50,206 nt of DNA from Devosia sp. 66-14 (GTDB lineage: Bacteria > Pseudomonadota > Alphaproteobacteria > Rhizobiales > Devosiaceae): positions 58,219-108,424 of the forward strand of contig MKVB01000002.1 of assembly GCA_001899085.1 (NCBI GenBank). The letters run 5' to 3'. This document shows positions 33,828 to 41,842 of the stretch, one piece after another. Under the pieces are notes generated by a model that saw nothing but the letters and a program-made list of their open reading frames with translations, had not been told where the DNA came from and did not search any database. A program made the translations under genes and the position numbers. Every line of letters starts with the position of its first letter. The stretch's first letter is position 1.

Positions 33828-35312
33828 TCAGCTGATCGGAAAGACGGGCTTTCTCAGCCGCTGGTAGGGCAGGGTTTTCAAGGCGCTGGTGCAGGGGCCG
33901 GGAGTGGTGACGGTGTAGCTGCCCTTGGCGATCTTGTCGTAGGCGCGGCGATGGGCGACGGCGGCCTTGACGCCGATCACCCAGAGATCCTCGGGGATGA
34001 TGCCCTGCGAACGCAGCTGGCCGAGGTCGAAAGGCGGGGTCTTGCGGCTCGACAGGAGGATCTTGATGCCGTTGGCCTCGACCACGGCCGATGGGCCCAT
34101 ATTGTAATGGATGCCCTGCATGGCGGCGAGGTGGCTGTTGCGATCCTCCAATGTGAAGGCGCCGTCGGAGCGGCTGACGAAGCTGACTTCGAGCTCGACG
34201 GGGCCGGGGTCGAGCCGGCTGCCCTTGCCGCCGATCGACAGGGTGCGCCTGTCGCCGGGCTTGGCTCCATCGAGGGCGCGGACCGCGGCAGGATCGGCGA
34301 TGGCGACGGCGGCATTGGTGATGCCGTGGCGGAGGAAGCCGCGCAGCACCGGGGTGCAGTCACCCGGCGCGCCGCCGCCGATATTGTCGGAGGGCTCGAC
34401 GATGACATAGGGGCCGCCCGGGAGGGTCTTCACTTCGCTCAGCGCGGCATCGAGATCCCATTCGGTGGGGATGCCGAGATCGCGGAGCTCGATGGCGAGG
34501 TTCTCCAGCCCGTCGAGCGCCGCCTTGGCGTCGGCATCGCTGCCGGTGGTGGTCACCGAAAAGGCGACGCCGGCATCGGGAATGTCGGAGAAGGAATAGC
34601 CGGCAACGACGTTCACGGTCCAGATCTCAGGGTTCTCGGCCTCGATCTGGCGGGCCAGCGCTTCGAGGTCGCGCATCGGCCGGTCGGCGGTGCCGACGCC
34701 GGTGGGGGCCCAGATGATCGGCGCGTTGCGGGCGATCATGTGCGGCAGCACGCCGTCGCGCAGCGCACGGGCCAGCAGTTGCGCCGAGCGGATGGCGGAC
34801 TCGTTGGCGTCGGTATGCGGGTTCTCGCGATAGGCGACGAGGCCGTTGGCATTCCTCGCCATCGCGGCGGTGAAGGTGGCGTGGAGGTCGAAGACGCCGA
34901 ACAGCGGCAGGGTCTCGGCGCCCGGCACCTGGCGGATGCGGGCCAGCAATTCGCCTTCCGGATCGACGCTCTCAGTGGTGACCATGGCGCCATGCAGCGC
35001 CAGCCAGATGCCGTCGAGGCCGCCATCGGCGAGCGCCGCTTCGAGGCCGGTGCGGAGCTCGCTCCAGAACAGCTCGAATACCGCATGGTCGGCGGTGCCG
35101 GAGGGGAGGGCGGAGAAATCGGCGACCGGCACCACCTCCCAGCCTTCGGCTTCGGCAACCTCGAGGAAGCCGTCAATGGTCGAGCCGTCGCCGCGCCGCG
35201 CCGTCACGGCGCTGCCGCGGTTGATGGTGAATTCGTCGAGCCCGGTGATCTCGTCGACGAAGGTGTGGGTCTCGTGGAACAGGCCGGCGAGAAGGATGCG
35301 AGGCTTGGTCAT
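33828..35312 (-). CDS. M81-family metallopeptidase (MlrC/microcystinase C type), paralog 1
   Basis: 494 residues from the ATG at 35312, overlapping the IclR stop (ATGA). The open frame upstream is antisense-like filler. N-terminal MlrC domain: FHETHTF (Glu14), ALHGAM (His107 region) and FDLHATF...ENPHTD with Asp142, His144 and His166 as predicted zinc ligands. The C-terminal domain has EPSDNIGGGAPGDCTPVLRGF and ends with YQRLRKPVFPIS, like the other paralogs' RRPIYPLDP. MlrC of microcystin degraders cleaves linear peptides and related amides; most bacterial homologs have unknown substrates. It is in an operon with IclR, RidA and aminotransferase genes. Confidence 0.93.
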   Translation of the reverse strand: MTKPRILLAGLFHETHTFVDEITGLDEFTINRGSAVTARRGDGSTIDGFLEVAEAEGWEVVPVADFSALPSGTADHAVFELFWSELRTGLEAALADGGLDGIWLALHGAMVTTESVDPEGELLARIRQVPGAETLPLFGVFDLHATFTAAMARNANGLVAYRENPHTDANESAIRSAQLLARALRDGVLPHMIARNAPIIWAPTGVGTADRPMRDLEALARQIEAENPEIWTVNVVAGYSFSDIPDAGVAFSVTTTGSDADAKAALDGLENLAIELRDLGIPTEWDLDAALSEVKTLPGGPYVIVEPSDNIGGGAPGDCTPVLRGFLRHGITNAAVAIADPAAVRALDGAKPGDRRTLSIGGKGSRLDPGPVELEVSFVSRSDGAFTLEDRNSHLAAMQGIHYNMGPSAVVEANGIKILLSSRKTPPFDLGQLRSQGIIPEDLWVIGVKAAVAHRRAYDKIAKGSYTVTTPGPCTSALKTLPYQRLRKPVFPIS

Positions 35313-36130
35313 TTGGAGCTCGGATGCGGCGCGTGATGGGTCATTTCGGCGGTGATCTCGGCGAGGCTGGCGACGAGAAGCTTGCCCAGCCGCTCGATGT
35401 TCTCGGGCTCGTAGCGAGCCGACGGGCCGGCAATGCTGACCGCGGCGATGGCGTCGCCCCCCGGGCCGAAGATCGGCGCGGCGACGCAGGCGCTGCCCAT
35501 CTCGTTTTCTTCGAACTCGGTGGCCCAGCCCAGCGTCCGGCAGCGTTCGAGCACGGCCTCGAGCGCTTCGGGATCGGTGATGGTATGTGAGGTCGCGGCC
35601 GGCAGGTTGCCGACCGAGAAGATGATCTTGCGGAAGCTTGGCGGCTGGTGGGCGAGCAGTGCCCGGCCGCATGCGGTGGAGTGATAGGCGGCGCGGGTGC
35701 CCGAATAGGACGAGACGCGCAGCGACTGGCTGCCCTCGAGGCTTTCGACGATCACCGCATCGGTCGGGCCGGGCAGCGCCAGATTCACCGTTTCGCGCGT
35801 CGTGGCGCAGAGGCGGATCAGGTGCGGGCGGGCGATGGCGGCGATATCGAGCCGGCGCTCGACCGCCTTGCCGTAGACCAGGTGCTGCAGGCTCAGCCGA
35901 TAGGCGCCGGCCTTGGCATCGCGTTCGGTGAGGCCGACATCGACGAGGGCGCTGACCAGGTTGAACGCCGTAGTCTTGGCCAGGCCGGTGCGGATCGCCA
36001 GGTCGCGCAGCGACACCCAGTCTCCGCCGGCCATGGCATCGAGCAGCGCCTTGGCGCGCGCCACGGACTGGATACGGGCGTCGGCCGGGGTACTGGTCTG
36101 CGCGTCGTCAGGAGCGCTGGATCTTGGCAT
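35309..36130 (-). CDS. IclR-family transcriptional regulator (first of two)
   Basis: 273 residues from the ATG at 36130. The N-terminal winged helix (IQSVARAKALLDAMAGGDWVSLRDLAIRTGLAKTTAFNLVSALVDVGL, about 20-70) and the C-terminal effector domain (ARPHLIRLCATTRETVNLALPG; YHSTACGRALLAHQP; EFEENEMGSACVAAPIFGPGGDAIAAVSIAGP) are typical. It starts the minus-strand operon with the M81 gene and is divergent from the second M81 gene. A GTTCCAC-ATC-GTAGAAC palindrome 23 bases before its ATG is a candidate self-operator. Confidence 0.95.
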   Translation of the reverse strand: MPRSSAPDDAQTSTPADARIQSVARAKALLDAMAGGDWVSLRDLAIRTGLAKTTAFNLVSALVDVGLTERDAKAGAYRLSLQHLVYGKAVERRLDIAAIARPHLIRLCATTRETVNLALPGPTDAVIVESLEGSQSLRVSSYSGTRAAYHSTACGRALLAHQPPSFRKIIFSVGNLPAATSHTITDPEALEAVLERCRTLGWATEFEENEMGSACVAAPIFGPGGDAIAAVSIAGPSARYEPENIERLGKLLVASLAEITAEMTHHAPHPSSK

Positions 36131-36152
36131 TTCGCACGGTCTCTCGCGGCTG

Positions 36153-36169
36153 GTTCCACATCGTAGAAC
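36153..36169. promoter_or_regulatory. Candidate IclR operator, site 1
   Basis: GTTCCAC-ATC-GTAGAAC, a 17-bp palindrome with one mismatch, lies 23 bases before the IclR start codon. The related site 2 is at 36318. Confidence 0.55.
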
Positions 36170-36265
36170 AAACGCCGGATGGCAGCTACCGGCGCAATAA
36201 GACACGAGAGCCGGCATGGCGCAAGCATTGCGACAGAGTTTTGCCGAGATGCGACCTCGGTAGAG

Positions 36266-36283
36266 TTGACAGCCCGGCTGTCA
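36266..36283. promoter_or_regulatory. Palindrome over a consensus -35 (TTGACA)
   Basis: TGACAGC-CCG-GCTGTCA (36267-36283) is a perfect 7-bp inverted repeat and shares its left end with TTGACA (36266-36271), a consensus -35 for the plus-strand M81 gene. ATTACA, 17 bases downstream, is a weak -10 candidate. Confidence 0.5.
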
Positions 36284-36317
36284 TTATCATTACATCCGAT
36301 CGGGCAAACAGCGGTTC

Positions 36318-36334
36318 GTTCCATCATGTAGGAT
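36318..36334. promoter_or_regulatory. Candidate IclR operator, site 2
   Basis: GTTCCATCATGTAGGAT matches site 1 in the pattern GTTCCA-N4-GTAGRA. It lies in the leader of the divergent M81 gene. A TCCATC-N6-GATGGA inverted repeat overlaps it. Confidence 0.4.
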
Positions 36335-36360
36335 GGATGGCATTGCCGGGAGCGGATGTG

Positions 36361-37827
36361 TTGCGGGTCTTTGTAGCGTCGCTGGCCACCGAAACGAATA
36401 CCTTCTCGCCGCTGTTCGTCGATCGCAGCGCCTTCGAGGACGCGTTTTACTGTCCGCCCGGCACGCATCCGGATACGCCAACGCTCTGCTCGGCGCCGAT
36501 GGTGGCGGCGCGGCGGCGGGCCAAGACCGACGGGTTCACGCTGATCGAGGGCACGGCGACCTGGGGTGAGCCGGCCGGGCTGGTGTCGCAGGGCGCCTAT
36601 GAAAGCCTGCGTGATGAAATCCTCGACCAGCTCAAGGCGGCGATGCCGGTCGACATCGTGCTCTATGGCCTGCACGGCGCCATGGTGGCGCGCGGCTATG
36701 ACGACTGCGAGGGCGACCTCCTGGCGCGGACGCGCGAGATCGTCGGGCCGGACGTGGTGGTCGGCGCCGAACTCGACATGCACCACCACCTGACTCAGCA
36801 GCGGGTCGACAATGCCGACGTGCTGGTGGCGTTCAAGGAGTTCCCGCACACCGATTTCCTCGCGCGGGCCGAGGACCTGGTGGAGCTCTGCCTGCGCACG
36901 GCGCGCGGCGAGATCGCGCCAGTGACCGAAGTATTCGATCTCCGCTCGCTCAGCGCCGCGTTCATGACCAGTCGTGAGCCGGGCCGGAGCTTCGTCGACA
37001 AGCTGATGGACATGGAGGGCAAGGATGGCATCCTGTCCATCTCGGTGACCCATGGCTTCACGCCCGCCGATGTCGCCGATGTCGGCTGCAAGGTATTCGT
37101 GGTGGCCGATGGCGAGGCCAACCGTGCCAAGGCCAGGATGCTGGCCGAGCAGTTGGGGCGCGAAATCCTCGGCTGGCCGCCGGGCGCCGCTGGCCCCTAT
37201 CACTACAAGCCCGAGGAGGCGATCCGGCAGGCGCTGCTCGAAACAGGGCAGCCGATCGTCTTTGCCGACCGCTGGGACAGCCCGGGTGGCGGCGTTGCGG
37301 GGGATTCCTCGGTGATGATCGATGCGCTCTTGGCGCATCCGGAGATTCCGTCGGCCATCGGGGCGCTGTGGGACCCGATCGCGGTGCAGTTCTGCCGGGC
37401 GGCCGGCGTCGGCGCGGCGATCCGGCTGCGCTTCTGCGGCAAGGTGTCGGAAACCTCCGGCCATCCGGTCGATGCCGACGTGGTGGTCAGGGCCGTATCG
37501 GACAACCTGATGATCCCGTTCGAGCAGAGCTGGGTGTCGCTCGGGCCGGCGGCAGCGATCAGCATCGGCAATGTCGATATCGTCCTCGCCACCGGGCGAT
37601 CGCAGACCTTCAGCCCGCCGGCCTTCACCAATCTGGGCATCGATCTCAGCACCAAGAAGGTGGTGGTGGTGAAATCGTCGAACCACTTCTATGCCGCATT
37701 CTCAAAGATCGCGGCCAAGATCCATTATCTCGATACCGGCGGGCCGTTTCCGAGCGATCCCAGGATGATCCCCTACACCAAGCTTCGCCGTCCCATCTAC
37801 CCGCTGGACCCCCACCCATGGCTCTGA
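36361..37827 (+). CDS. M81-family metallopeptidase (MlrC type), paralog 2
   Basis: 488 residues from a TTG at 36361, preceded by GGGAG 8 bases upstream. This gives the family N-terminus MRVFVASLATETNTFSP. The in-frame ATG at 36337 (adding MALPGADV) is a real alternative. Predicted metal ligands: Glu11, Asp139, His141 and His163 (ELDMHHH; KEFPHTD). The C-terminal domain has ADRWDSPGGGVAGDSSVMIDALL and the closing motif LRRPIYPLDPHPW. It is the first gene of a plus-strand operon with the PLP deaminase gene, whose start overlaps its end by 10 bases, and is divergent from the IclR-M81 operon. Confidence 0.92.
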   Translation: MRVFVASLATETNTFSPLFVDRSAFEDAFYCPPGTHPDTPTLCSAPMVAARRRAKTDGFTLIEGTATWGEPAGLVSQGAYESLRDEILDQLKAAMPVDIVLYGLHGAMVARGYDDCEGDLLARTREIVGPDVVVGAELDMHHHLTQQRVDNADVLVAFKEFPHTDFLARAEDLVELCLRTARGEIAPVTEVFDLRSLSAAFMTSREPGRSFVDKLMDMEGKDGILSISVTHGFTPADVADVGCKVFVVADGEANRAKARMLAEQLGREILGWPPGAAGPYHYKPEEAIRQALLETGQPIVFADRWDSPGGGVAGDSSVMIDALLAHPEIPSAIGALWDPIAVQFCRAAGVGAAIRLRFCGKVSETSGHPVDADVVVRAVSDNLMIPFEQSWVSLGPAAAISIGNVDIVLATGRSQTFSPPAFTNLGIDLSTKKVVVVKSSNHFYAAFSKIAAKIHYLDTGGPFPSDPRMIPYTKLRRPIYPLDPHPWL

Positions 37828-39116
37828 TCCCACGTCTCGACCTTAGTTCCCTCGATCGCCAGCCGCTCGATCCGCTGACCAAGGGGCTGCCGTTCGATGC
37901 CCCTGATCTGACGGTGGGCGCGGTCGGCCGGCAGGGCTGGAACGTGCTGAACGGCGACATGCCGCTGCCGCTGGCGGTGATCCGGCAGGAGGTGGTGCGG
38001 GCCAACAGCCGGTGGATGAGCGCCTTCACCGCCGCCAATGACCTGGTGATCGCGCCGCATGGCAAGACCACGATGTCGCCGGGACTGTTCGACCTGCAGG
38101 TGGCCGATGGCGCCTGGGCGATCACCGTCGCGACGGTGCAGCAGCTCAGCGTCTGCGTGCGGTTCGGGGTGAAGCGGGTGCTGATCGCCAACCAGCCGGT
38201 CGGCGACCAGGCGATCGATGCGTGCTTCAGGGCCCTGCAGGGCGATGGCTTCGAGCTCTACTGCCTCGCCGACGGGTTGCCGGGGCTGCAACTGCTGGCG
38301 GACGGTGCCAAGCGCAACCCGCCGCCCAAGGGCAACCCGCTGCGCGTGCTGGTCGAGATCGGTTTCCTCGGTGGCCGCACCGGAGCAAGGACCCGCGAGC
38401 AGGCAATGGAAGTGGCGCGCGTCGTCGCGTCGACGCCCGGCCTGGTGCTGGGCGGGTTCGAGTGTTTCGAGGGCCTGCTGCCGACACCGGAAGCGGCCGA
38501 CGGGCTGATCGACGATGTGGCGGCGCTGGCGGTGAGCGCGCTCGCCGAAGGGCTGTTCCGCGATGGCCAGCCGGTGGTGGTCAGCGCCGGCGGCTCGGCC
38601 TTCTTCGACCGCGTCGGGACCCGTTTCAACCAGGTGGCGTTCGCGCGCCCGGTGGTGAAGGTGCTGCGCTCGGGCTGCTACCTGACGCATGACTCGATTT
38701 CTTATGCCGCGGCGTTCGAGCGGATCATCAGCGACACCTCGCTGAAGCTGCCGGAGGGGCGGCTCGAAGCGGCGCTGGAGGTCTGGGCTTATGTGCAGTC
38801 GCGGCCCGAGGATGGGCGCACCGTGCTGACCATGGGCAAACGTGACATCAGCTTCGATGCCGGCATGCCGGTGCCGCTGCGCTGGTTCCGGCCGGGCGAG
38901 ATGACGAAGCCCGCGACGATGCCGGCGGGGCATACCGTGGTGGCGCTCAACGACCAGCACTGCCACATGACCACACCCACCGACAGCCCGCTCGAAGCGG
39001 GCGACATGGTGGCGTTCGGCATCGGGCACCCGTGCACGACCTTCGACAAGTGGCAGATGCTGGTGCTGGTGGACGAGGATTACGGCGTCACCGGCGCGCT
39101 CAAGACGTTCTTCTGA
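37818..39116 (+). CDS. D-serine deaminase-like PLP enzyme (alanine-racemase-type fold III)
   Basis: 432 residues from the ATG at 37818. The N-terminal TIM-barrel carries the PLP lysine as Lys83 in VIAPHGKTTMSPGLF, and VEIGFLGGRTGAR and VSAGGSAFFD follow. The C-terminal beta domain has the metal-site text ALNDQHCHMTTP and GIGHPCTTFDKW of the D-threonine aldolase/D-serine dehydratase group, which use PLP plus a divalent metal. It is annotated in the family as amino acid deaminase. It probably deaminates or cleaves a D-amino acid released by the neighbouring M81 peptidases; the substrate is inference. Overlap with the M81 gene indicates coupled translation. Confidence 0.9.
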   Translation: MALIPRLDLSSLDRQPLDPLTKGLPFDAPDLTVGAVGRQGWNVLNGDMPLPLAVIRQEVVRANSRWMSAFTAANDLVIAPHGKTTMSPGLFDLQVADGAWAITVATVQQLSVCVRFGVKRVLIANQPVGDQAIDACFRALQGDGFELYCLADGLPGLQLLADGAKRNPPPKGNPLRVLVEIGFLGGRTGARTREQAMEVARVVASTPGLVLGGFECFEGLLPTPEAADGLIDDVAALAVSALAEGLFRDGQPVVVSAGGSAFFDRVGTRFNQVAFARPVVKVLRSGCYLTHDSISYAAAFERIISDTSLKLPEGRLEAALEVWAYVQSRPEDGRTVLTMGKRDISFDAGMPVPLRWFRPGEMTKPATMPAGHTVVALNDQHCHMTTPTDSPLEAGDMVAFGIGHPCTTFDKWQMLVLVDEDYGVTGALKTFF

Positions 39117-39138
39117 CCGAGCAAGCAAGGGGTAAGCG

Positions 39139-39909
39139 ATGAGCAAGTCTGGTGGCGACTATATCGTTCTTCCGGTGATGAAGGCCCTGCAGGTGCTGGA
39201 CTATGTGGCGCGGCAGGGACACGACGTGACGCTGACCGAGACGGTGCAGGAACTGAAGCTGCCCAAGACCACGGTGTTCCGGTACCTGCAGACCTTGTCG
39301 GCAGCGCAGTTCCTCGAACACGACCTGAAGCGCGACCGCTATGGCGTGGGCAGCAAGTTCCGCTCGCTGGCGCGGGTCGACCAGGAGCTGCAGGGCCTGC
39401 GTGATATCGCGCAGCCGGAAATGCGGACCCTGATGGAGACCTTCCACGAGACGGTGAACCTCGCCGTGCTGTCGGAGAACGAGGTGGTCTATATCGACAT
39501 GCTGGAGCCAGGCCGGCCGTTGCGCGCCAATGCGCGGATCGGCCACCGCCACCCGGCGCATTCCACCTCGCTGGGGAAGGCCATGATGGCGTTCCTGCCC
39601 GATGCGGACGCGCTGGCGCTGAGCAGCGAATTGCCGCAGCGGACCATCAACACGCTGACCGATGCCGATAAGCTCAGGCGACAGGTCGACGACGTGCGGC
39701 GGCGCGGCTATGCCATCGAAGTGGGCGAGAACGAGGACGGGCTGATGTGTATCGGCGTGCCGATCCTCGACCGTACCGGCTACCCGGTGGCGGCGATGAG
39801 CCTGTCGGCGCCGGAGCGACGGATGAAGCCCGAACTCACCATGGTGGCGGCCGATGCGCTGAAGGGCGCCGCCAAGCGGATTTCCACACACCTGTCGGCG
39901 CAGCACTGA
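39139..39909 (+). CDS. IclR-family transcriptional regulator (second of two)
   Basis: 256 residues, full length; GGGG 22 bases after the deaminase gene precedes the ATG. Winged helix at 10-70 (VMKALQVLDYVARQGHDVTLTETVQELKLPKTTVFRYLQTL) and effector domain with HETVNLAVLSENEVVYIDMLEP, HSTSLGKAMMAFLP and VGENEDGLMCIGVPILDRTGYPVAAMSLSAP. It is only distantly similar to the other IclR protein here, so they probably answer to different sites or ligands. It may control the downstream operon starting at 40267, in whose leader strong inverted repeats occur. Confidence 0.95.
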   Translation: MSKSGGDYIVLPVMKALQVLDYVARQGHDVTLTETVQELKLPKTTVFRYLQTLSAAQFLEHDLKRDRYGVGSKFRSLARVDQELQGLRDIAQPEMRTLMETFHETVNLAVLSENEVVYIDMLEPGRPLRANARIGHRHPAHSTSLGKAMMAFLPDADALALSSELPQRTINTLTDADKLRRQVDDVRRRGYAIEVGENEDGLMCIGVPILDRTGYPVAAMSLSAPERRMKPELTMVAADALKGAAKRISTHLSAQH

Positions 39910-40085
39910 GGGTCGATACGCTGCGCTGATCCAGGGGCCGATGCGCCGCTCCTGGCGGACGCGTAGCGTCGCGGGGGGAGGGGAGCGCGGCCGGAGCCGA
40001 TGGACAGATCGCGGCCCTTCCGAGAGCCGCTCCTAAGGTCGATACTCCCTGCGGTCGTTGTTCCCTCTGACGAAACTCCACGTCA

Positions 40086-40114
40086 TTGACACCATTTTGG
40101 GCCGTTACTAGCGT
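40086..40114 (+). promoter_or_regulatory. Candidate sigma-70 promoter of the M81-transporter operon
   Basis: TTGACA (40086-40091) and TAGCGT (40109-40114) with a 17-base spacer, 153 bases before the proposed start codon. A consensus -35 is rare in this G+C-rich sequence. Confidence 0.5.
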
Positions 40115-40180
40115 GATGATCTACGGGTGCGCCCTGTGATCGCAACGGCTTAGCGTCCCGTTTCCGAGACTATTTCTGAA

Positions 40181-40200
40181 GTTCTCCGCTTTTGGAGAAC
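40181..40200. promoter_or_regulatory. Perfect inverted repeat GTTCTCC-N6-GGAGAAC
   Basis: 7-bp arms around GCTTTT, downstream of the candidate promoter, so a repressor bound here would block transcription. A likely partner is the IclR protein encoded at 39139. The outer GTTC/GAAC resembles the GTTCCAC...GTAGAAC site of the other IclR gene. An RNA hairpin is the alternative. Confidence 0.55.
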
Positions 40201-40218
40201 CGATACGACTGTTCACCT

Positions 40219-40238
40219 CGCCAATGCTTCATTTGGCG
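40219..40238 (+). other. Inverted repeat CGCCAA-N8-TTGGCG in the leader
   Basis: 6-bp arms, 29 bases before the proposed TTG start. It could be a leader hairpin or a second operator. Confidence 0.4.
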
Positions 40239-40266
40239 GGACGGGATGGTGTTGCCGGAGATTGCC

Positions 40267-41787
40267 TTGCGTATTGCCGTTATTCACGTCGCCCAGGAAA
40301 CCAACGACTTCAATCCGGTCCTCACCACGATGGCCGATTACGAGGCGTTCGGCATCTATGAAGGCGACGAGATCGTCGAGAAGCTCAAGGGTCTCGGACA
40401 GGTCGGCGGCTTCCTGAAGGCGATCGAAGCCTCCGGTCTCGATATCGAGATCGTGCCGATCATCCGGGCCTGGGCGGTGGCCGGCGGCCGGATCGACCGC
40501 GCTTCCTACGACTATTTCGACGAACGGATCCGCGCGGGACTCGCGGCGGCACTGGCCGAGGGACCGATCGACGGCCTGGCGCTGCAGCTACATGGCGCCT
40601 GCGCCGCGGAGGGGATCGATGATGTCGAGGGCGAGCAGGCGGCGCTGTGCCGGCAGGTGCTCGGGCCTGGCGTGCCGATCGTTCTCGGGCTCGATCATCA
40701 TGCCAATGTGACGCAGAAGATGGTCGACAGCGTCGATGCGATCGTCGGGCATCGGACCCAGCCGCACGATACGTTCGACACCGGTGTGATCGGTACCGAG
40801 CTGCTGCTCAGGATCATCACGGAAAAGCTCAGGCCGACCACGGCGTGGCGGAAGATCCCGCTGGTGTCGCACCAGGAGCAGTTCCTTACATCGAAGGGGC
40901 CGATGAAGGCCTGGTTCGACCGGGCGCGCGCCATGGAGGCCGACCCACGGGTGCTGCAGGCCTCGAACTACCCGATGCAACCCTGGCTGGATGTGGCCGA
41001 AGGCGGCTGGTCGACCATCGTCGTCACCGACAACGACCAGGCGTTGGCCGAGCAGCTGGCGGACGAACTGGCCGATCTCTGCTGGTCGCTGCGCGACGAT
41101 TTCCAGGTGCGTGAGGCGGTTTCCGTCGACGATGCAGTGCGGATGGCCGATGCCGAGCCCAGGGGGATCGTGGTGCTGTCCGACACCGGCGATACGGTGT
41201 TCGGCGGCTCGGCCGGCGACAGCAACCTGATCCTCGAGGCGATGATCCGGCTGAAGATCAAGAGCAAGGCACTGGTGCCGCTGATCTCGCCGGGCGCCGC
41301 CAAGACCCTCAGCAAGGCCGGCGAGGGCGCCCAGGTGACCCTGCTGCTGGGCGGCGATGCGGCCACCGCGTTCTTCACTCCGATCGAGGTGACCGGCACG
41401 GTGCGGACGGTCGGCGGCGGCATCATCCACATCACCGACAGCCACCAGAACGAGGTCGACCTCGGCCAGGCGGTGATCTTCGATGTCGGGCCGATCACCA
41501 TGATGATCACCGAGCTGCGCGGGCTCGCCGGCAACCTGCCGCAGCTCTACGAGGCGATGGGGGTGAACCCGCGCGACTACAAGATCGCGGTGCTGAAGAC
41601 CGCCTCCAACTTCCAGTATTTCGCGCCGCTGACCTCGCGGGTGATCCGGGCCGATACCACCGGCCCCGGCCAGTCTGACGTGTTCACCCTGCCATGGCAG
41701 CGCGTGCCGCGGCCGATGTACCCGCTCGATCCGGTCGAGGACTGGCGTTCCGTGTCGTCGCAGCCGGGGCCGCGCCGACCGGCCTGA
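40267..41787 (+). CDS. M81-family metallopeptidase (MlrC type), paralog 3
   Basis: 506 residues from a TTG at 40267, with GGAG 6-9 bases upstream. An in-frame ATG at 40246 (adding MVLPEIA) is possible. Predicted metal ligands follow the same spacing: Glu11 (AQETNDF), Asp143, His145 (GLDHHANV) and His167 (RTQPHDTF). This copy is the most divergent: the glycine loop reads SDTGDTVFGGSAGDSNLI, HGAM is HGAC, and the C-terminus runs beyond the RPMYPLDP end motif by ~17 residues. It leads the operon that encodes a peptide-type ABC transporter, suggesting its substrate enters through that system. Confidence 0.92.
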   Translation: MRIAVIHVAQETNDFNPVLTTMADYEAFGIYEGDEIVEKLKGLGQVGGFLKAIEASGLDIEIVPIIRAWAVAGGRIDRASYDYFDERIRAGLAAALAEGPIDGLALQLHGACAAEGIDDVEGEQAALCRQVLGPGVPIVLGLDHHANVTQKMVDSVDAIVGHRTQPHDTFDTGVIGTELLLRIITEKLRPTTAWRKIPLVSHQEQFLTSKGPMKAWFDRARAMEADPRVLQASNYPMQPWLDVAEGGWSTIVVTDNDQALAEQLADELADLCWSLRDDFQVREAVSVDDAVRMADAEPRGIVVLSDTGDTVFGGSAGDSNLILEAMIRLKIKSKALVPLISPGAAKTLSKAGEGAQVTLLLGGDAATAFFTPIEVTGTVRTVGGGIIHITDSHQNEVDLGQAVIFDVGPITMMITELRGLAGNLPQLYEAMGVNPRDYKIAVLKTASNFQYFAPLTSRVIRADTTGPGQSDVFTLPWQRVPRPMYPLDPVEDWRSVSSQPGPRRPA

Positions 41788-41842
41788 TTTTCATTCTGCC
41801 TACTGCCTTCACGTCTTTTGAACTCACAGGGGAGTCGCTTGC

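Larger units (their letters stand above)
39910..40266. other. Intergenic regulatory region before paralog 3 operon
   Basis: 357 bases. The first ~120 bases are G/C-rich with no clear gene or element. The second half holds a promoter candidate (40086-40114) and two inverted repeats (40181-40200, 40219-40238). Confidence 0.65.

Noticed and set aside
40192-40266. Long N-terminal extension of the third M81 gene from the ATG at 40192
   Set aside because: The extra codons overlap the inverted repeats and contain no family sequence; family-type starts lie at 40246 or 40267.
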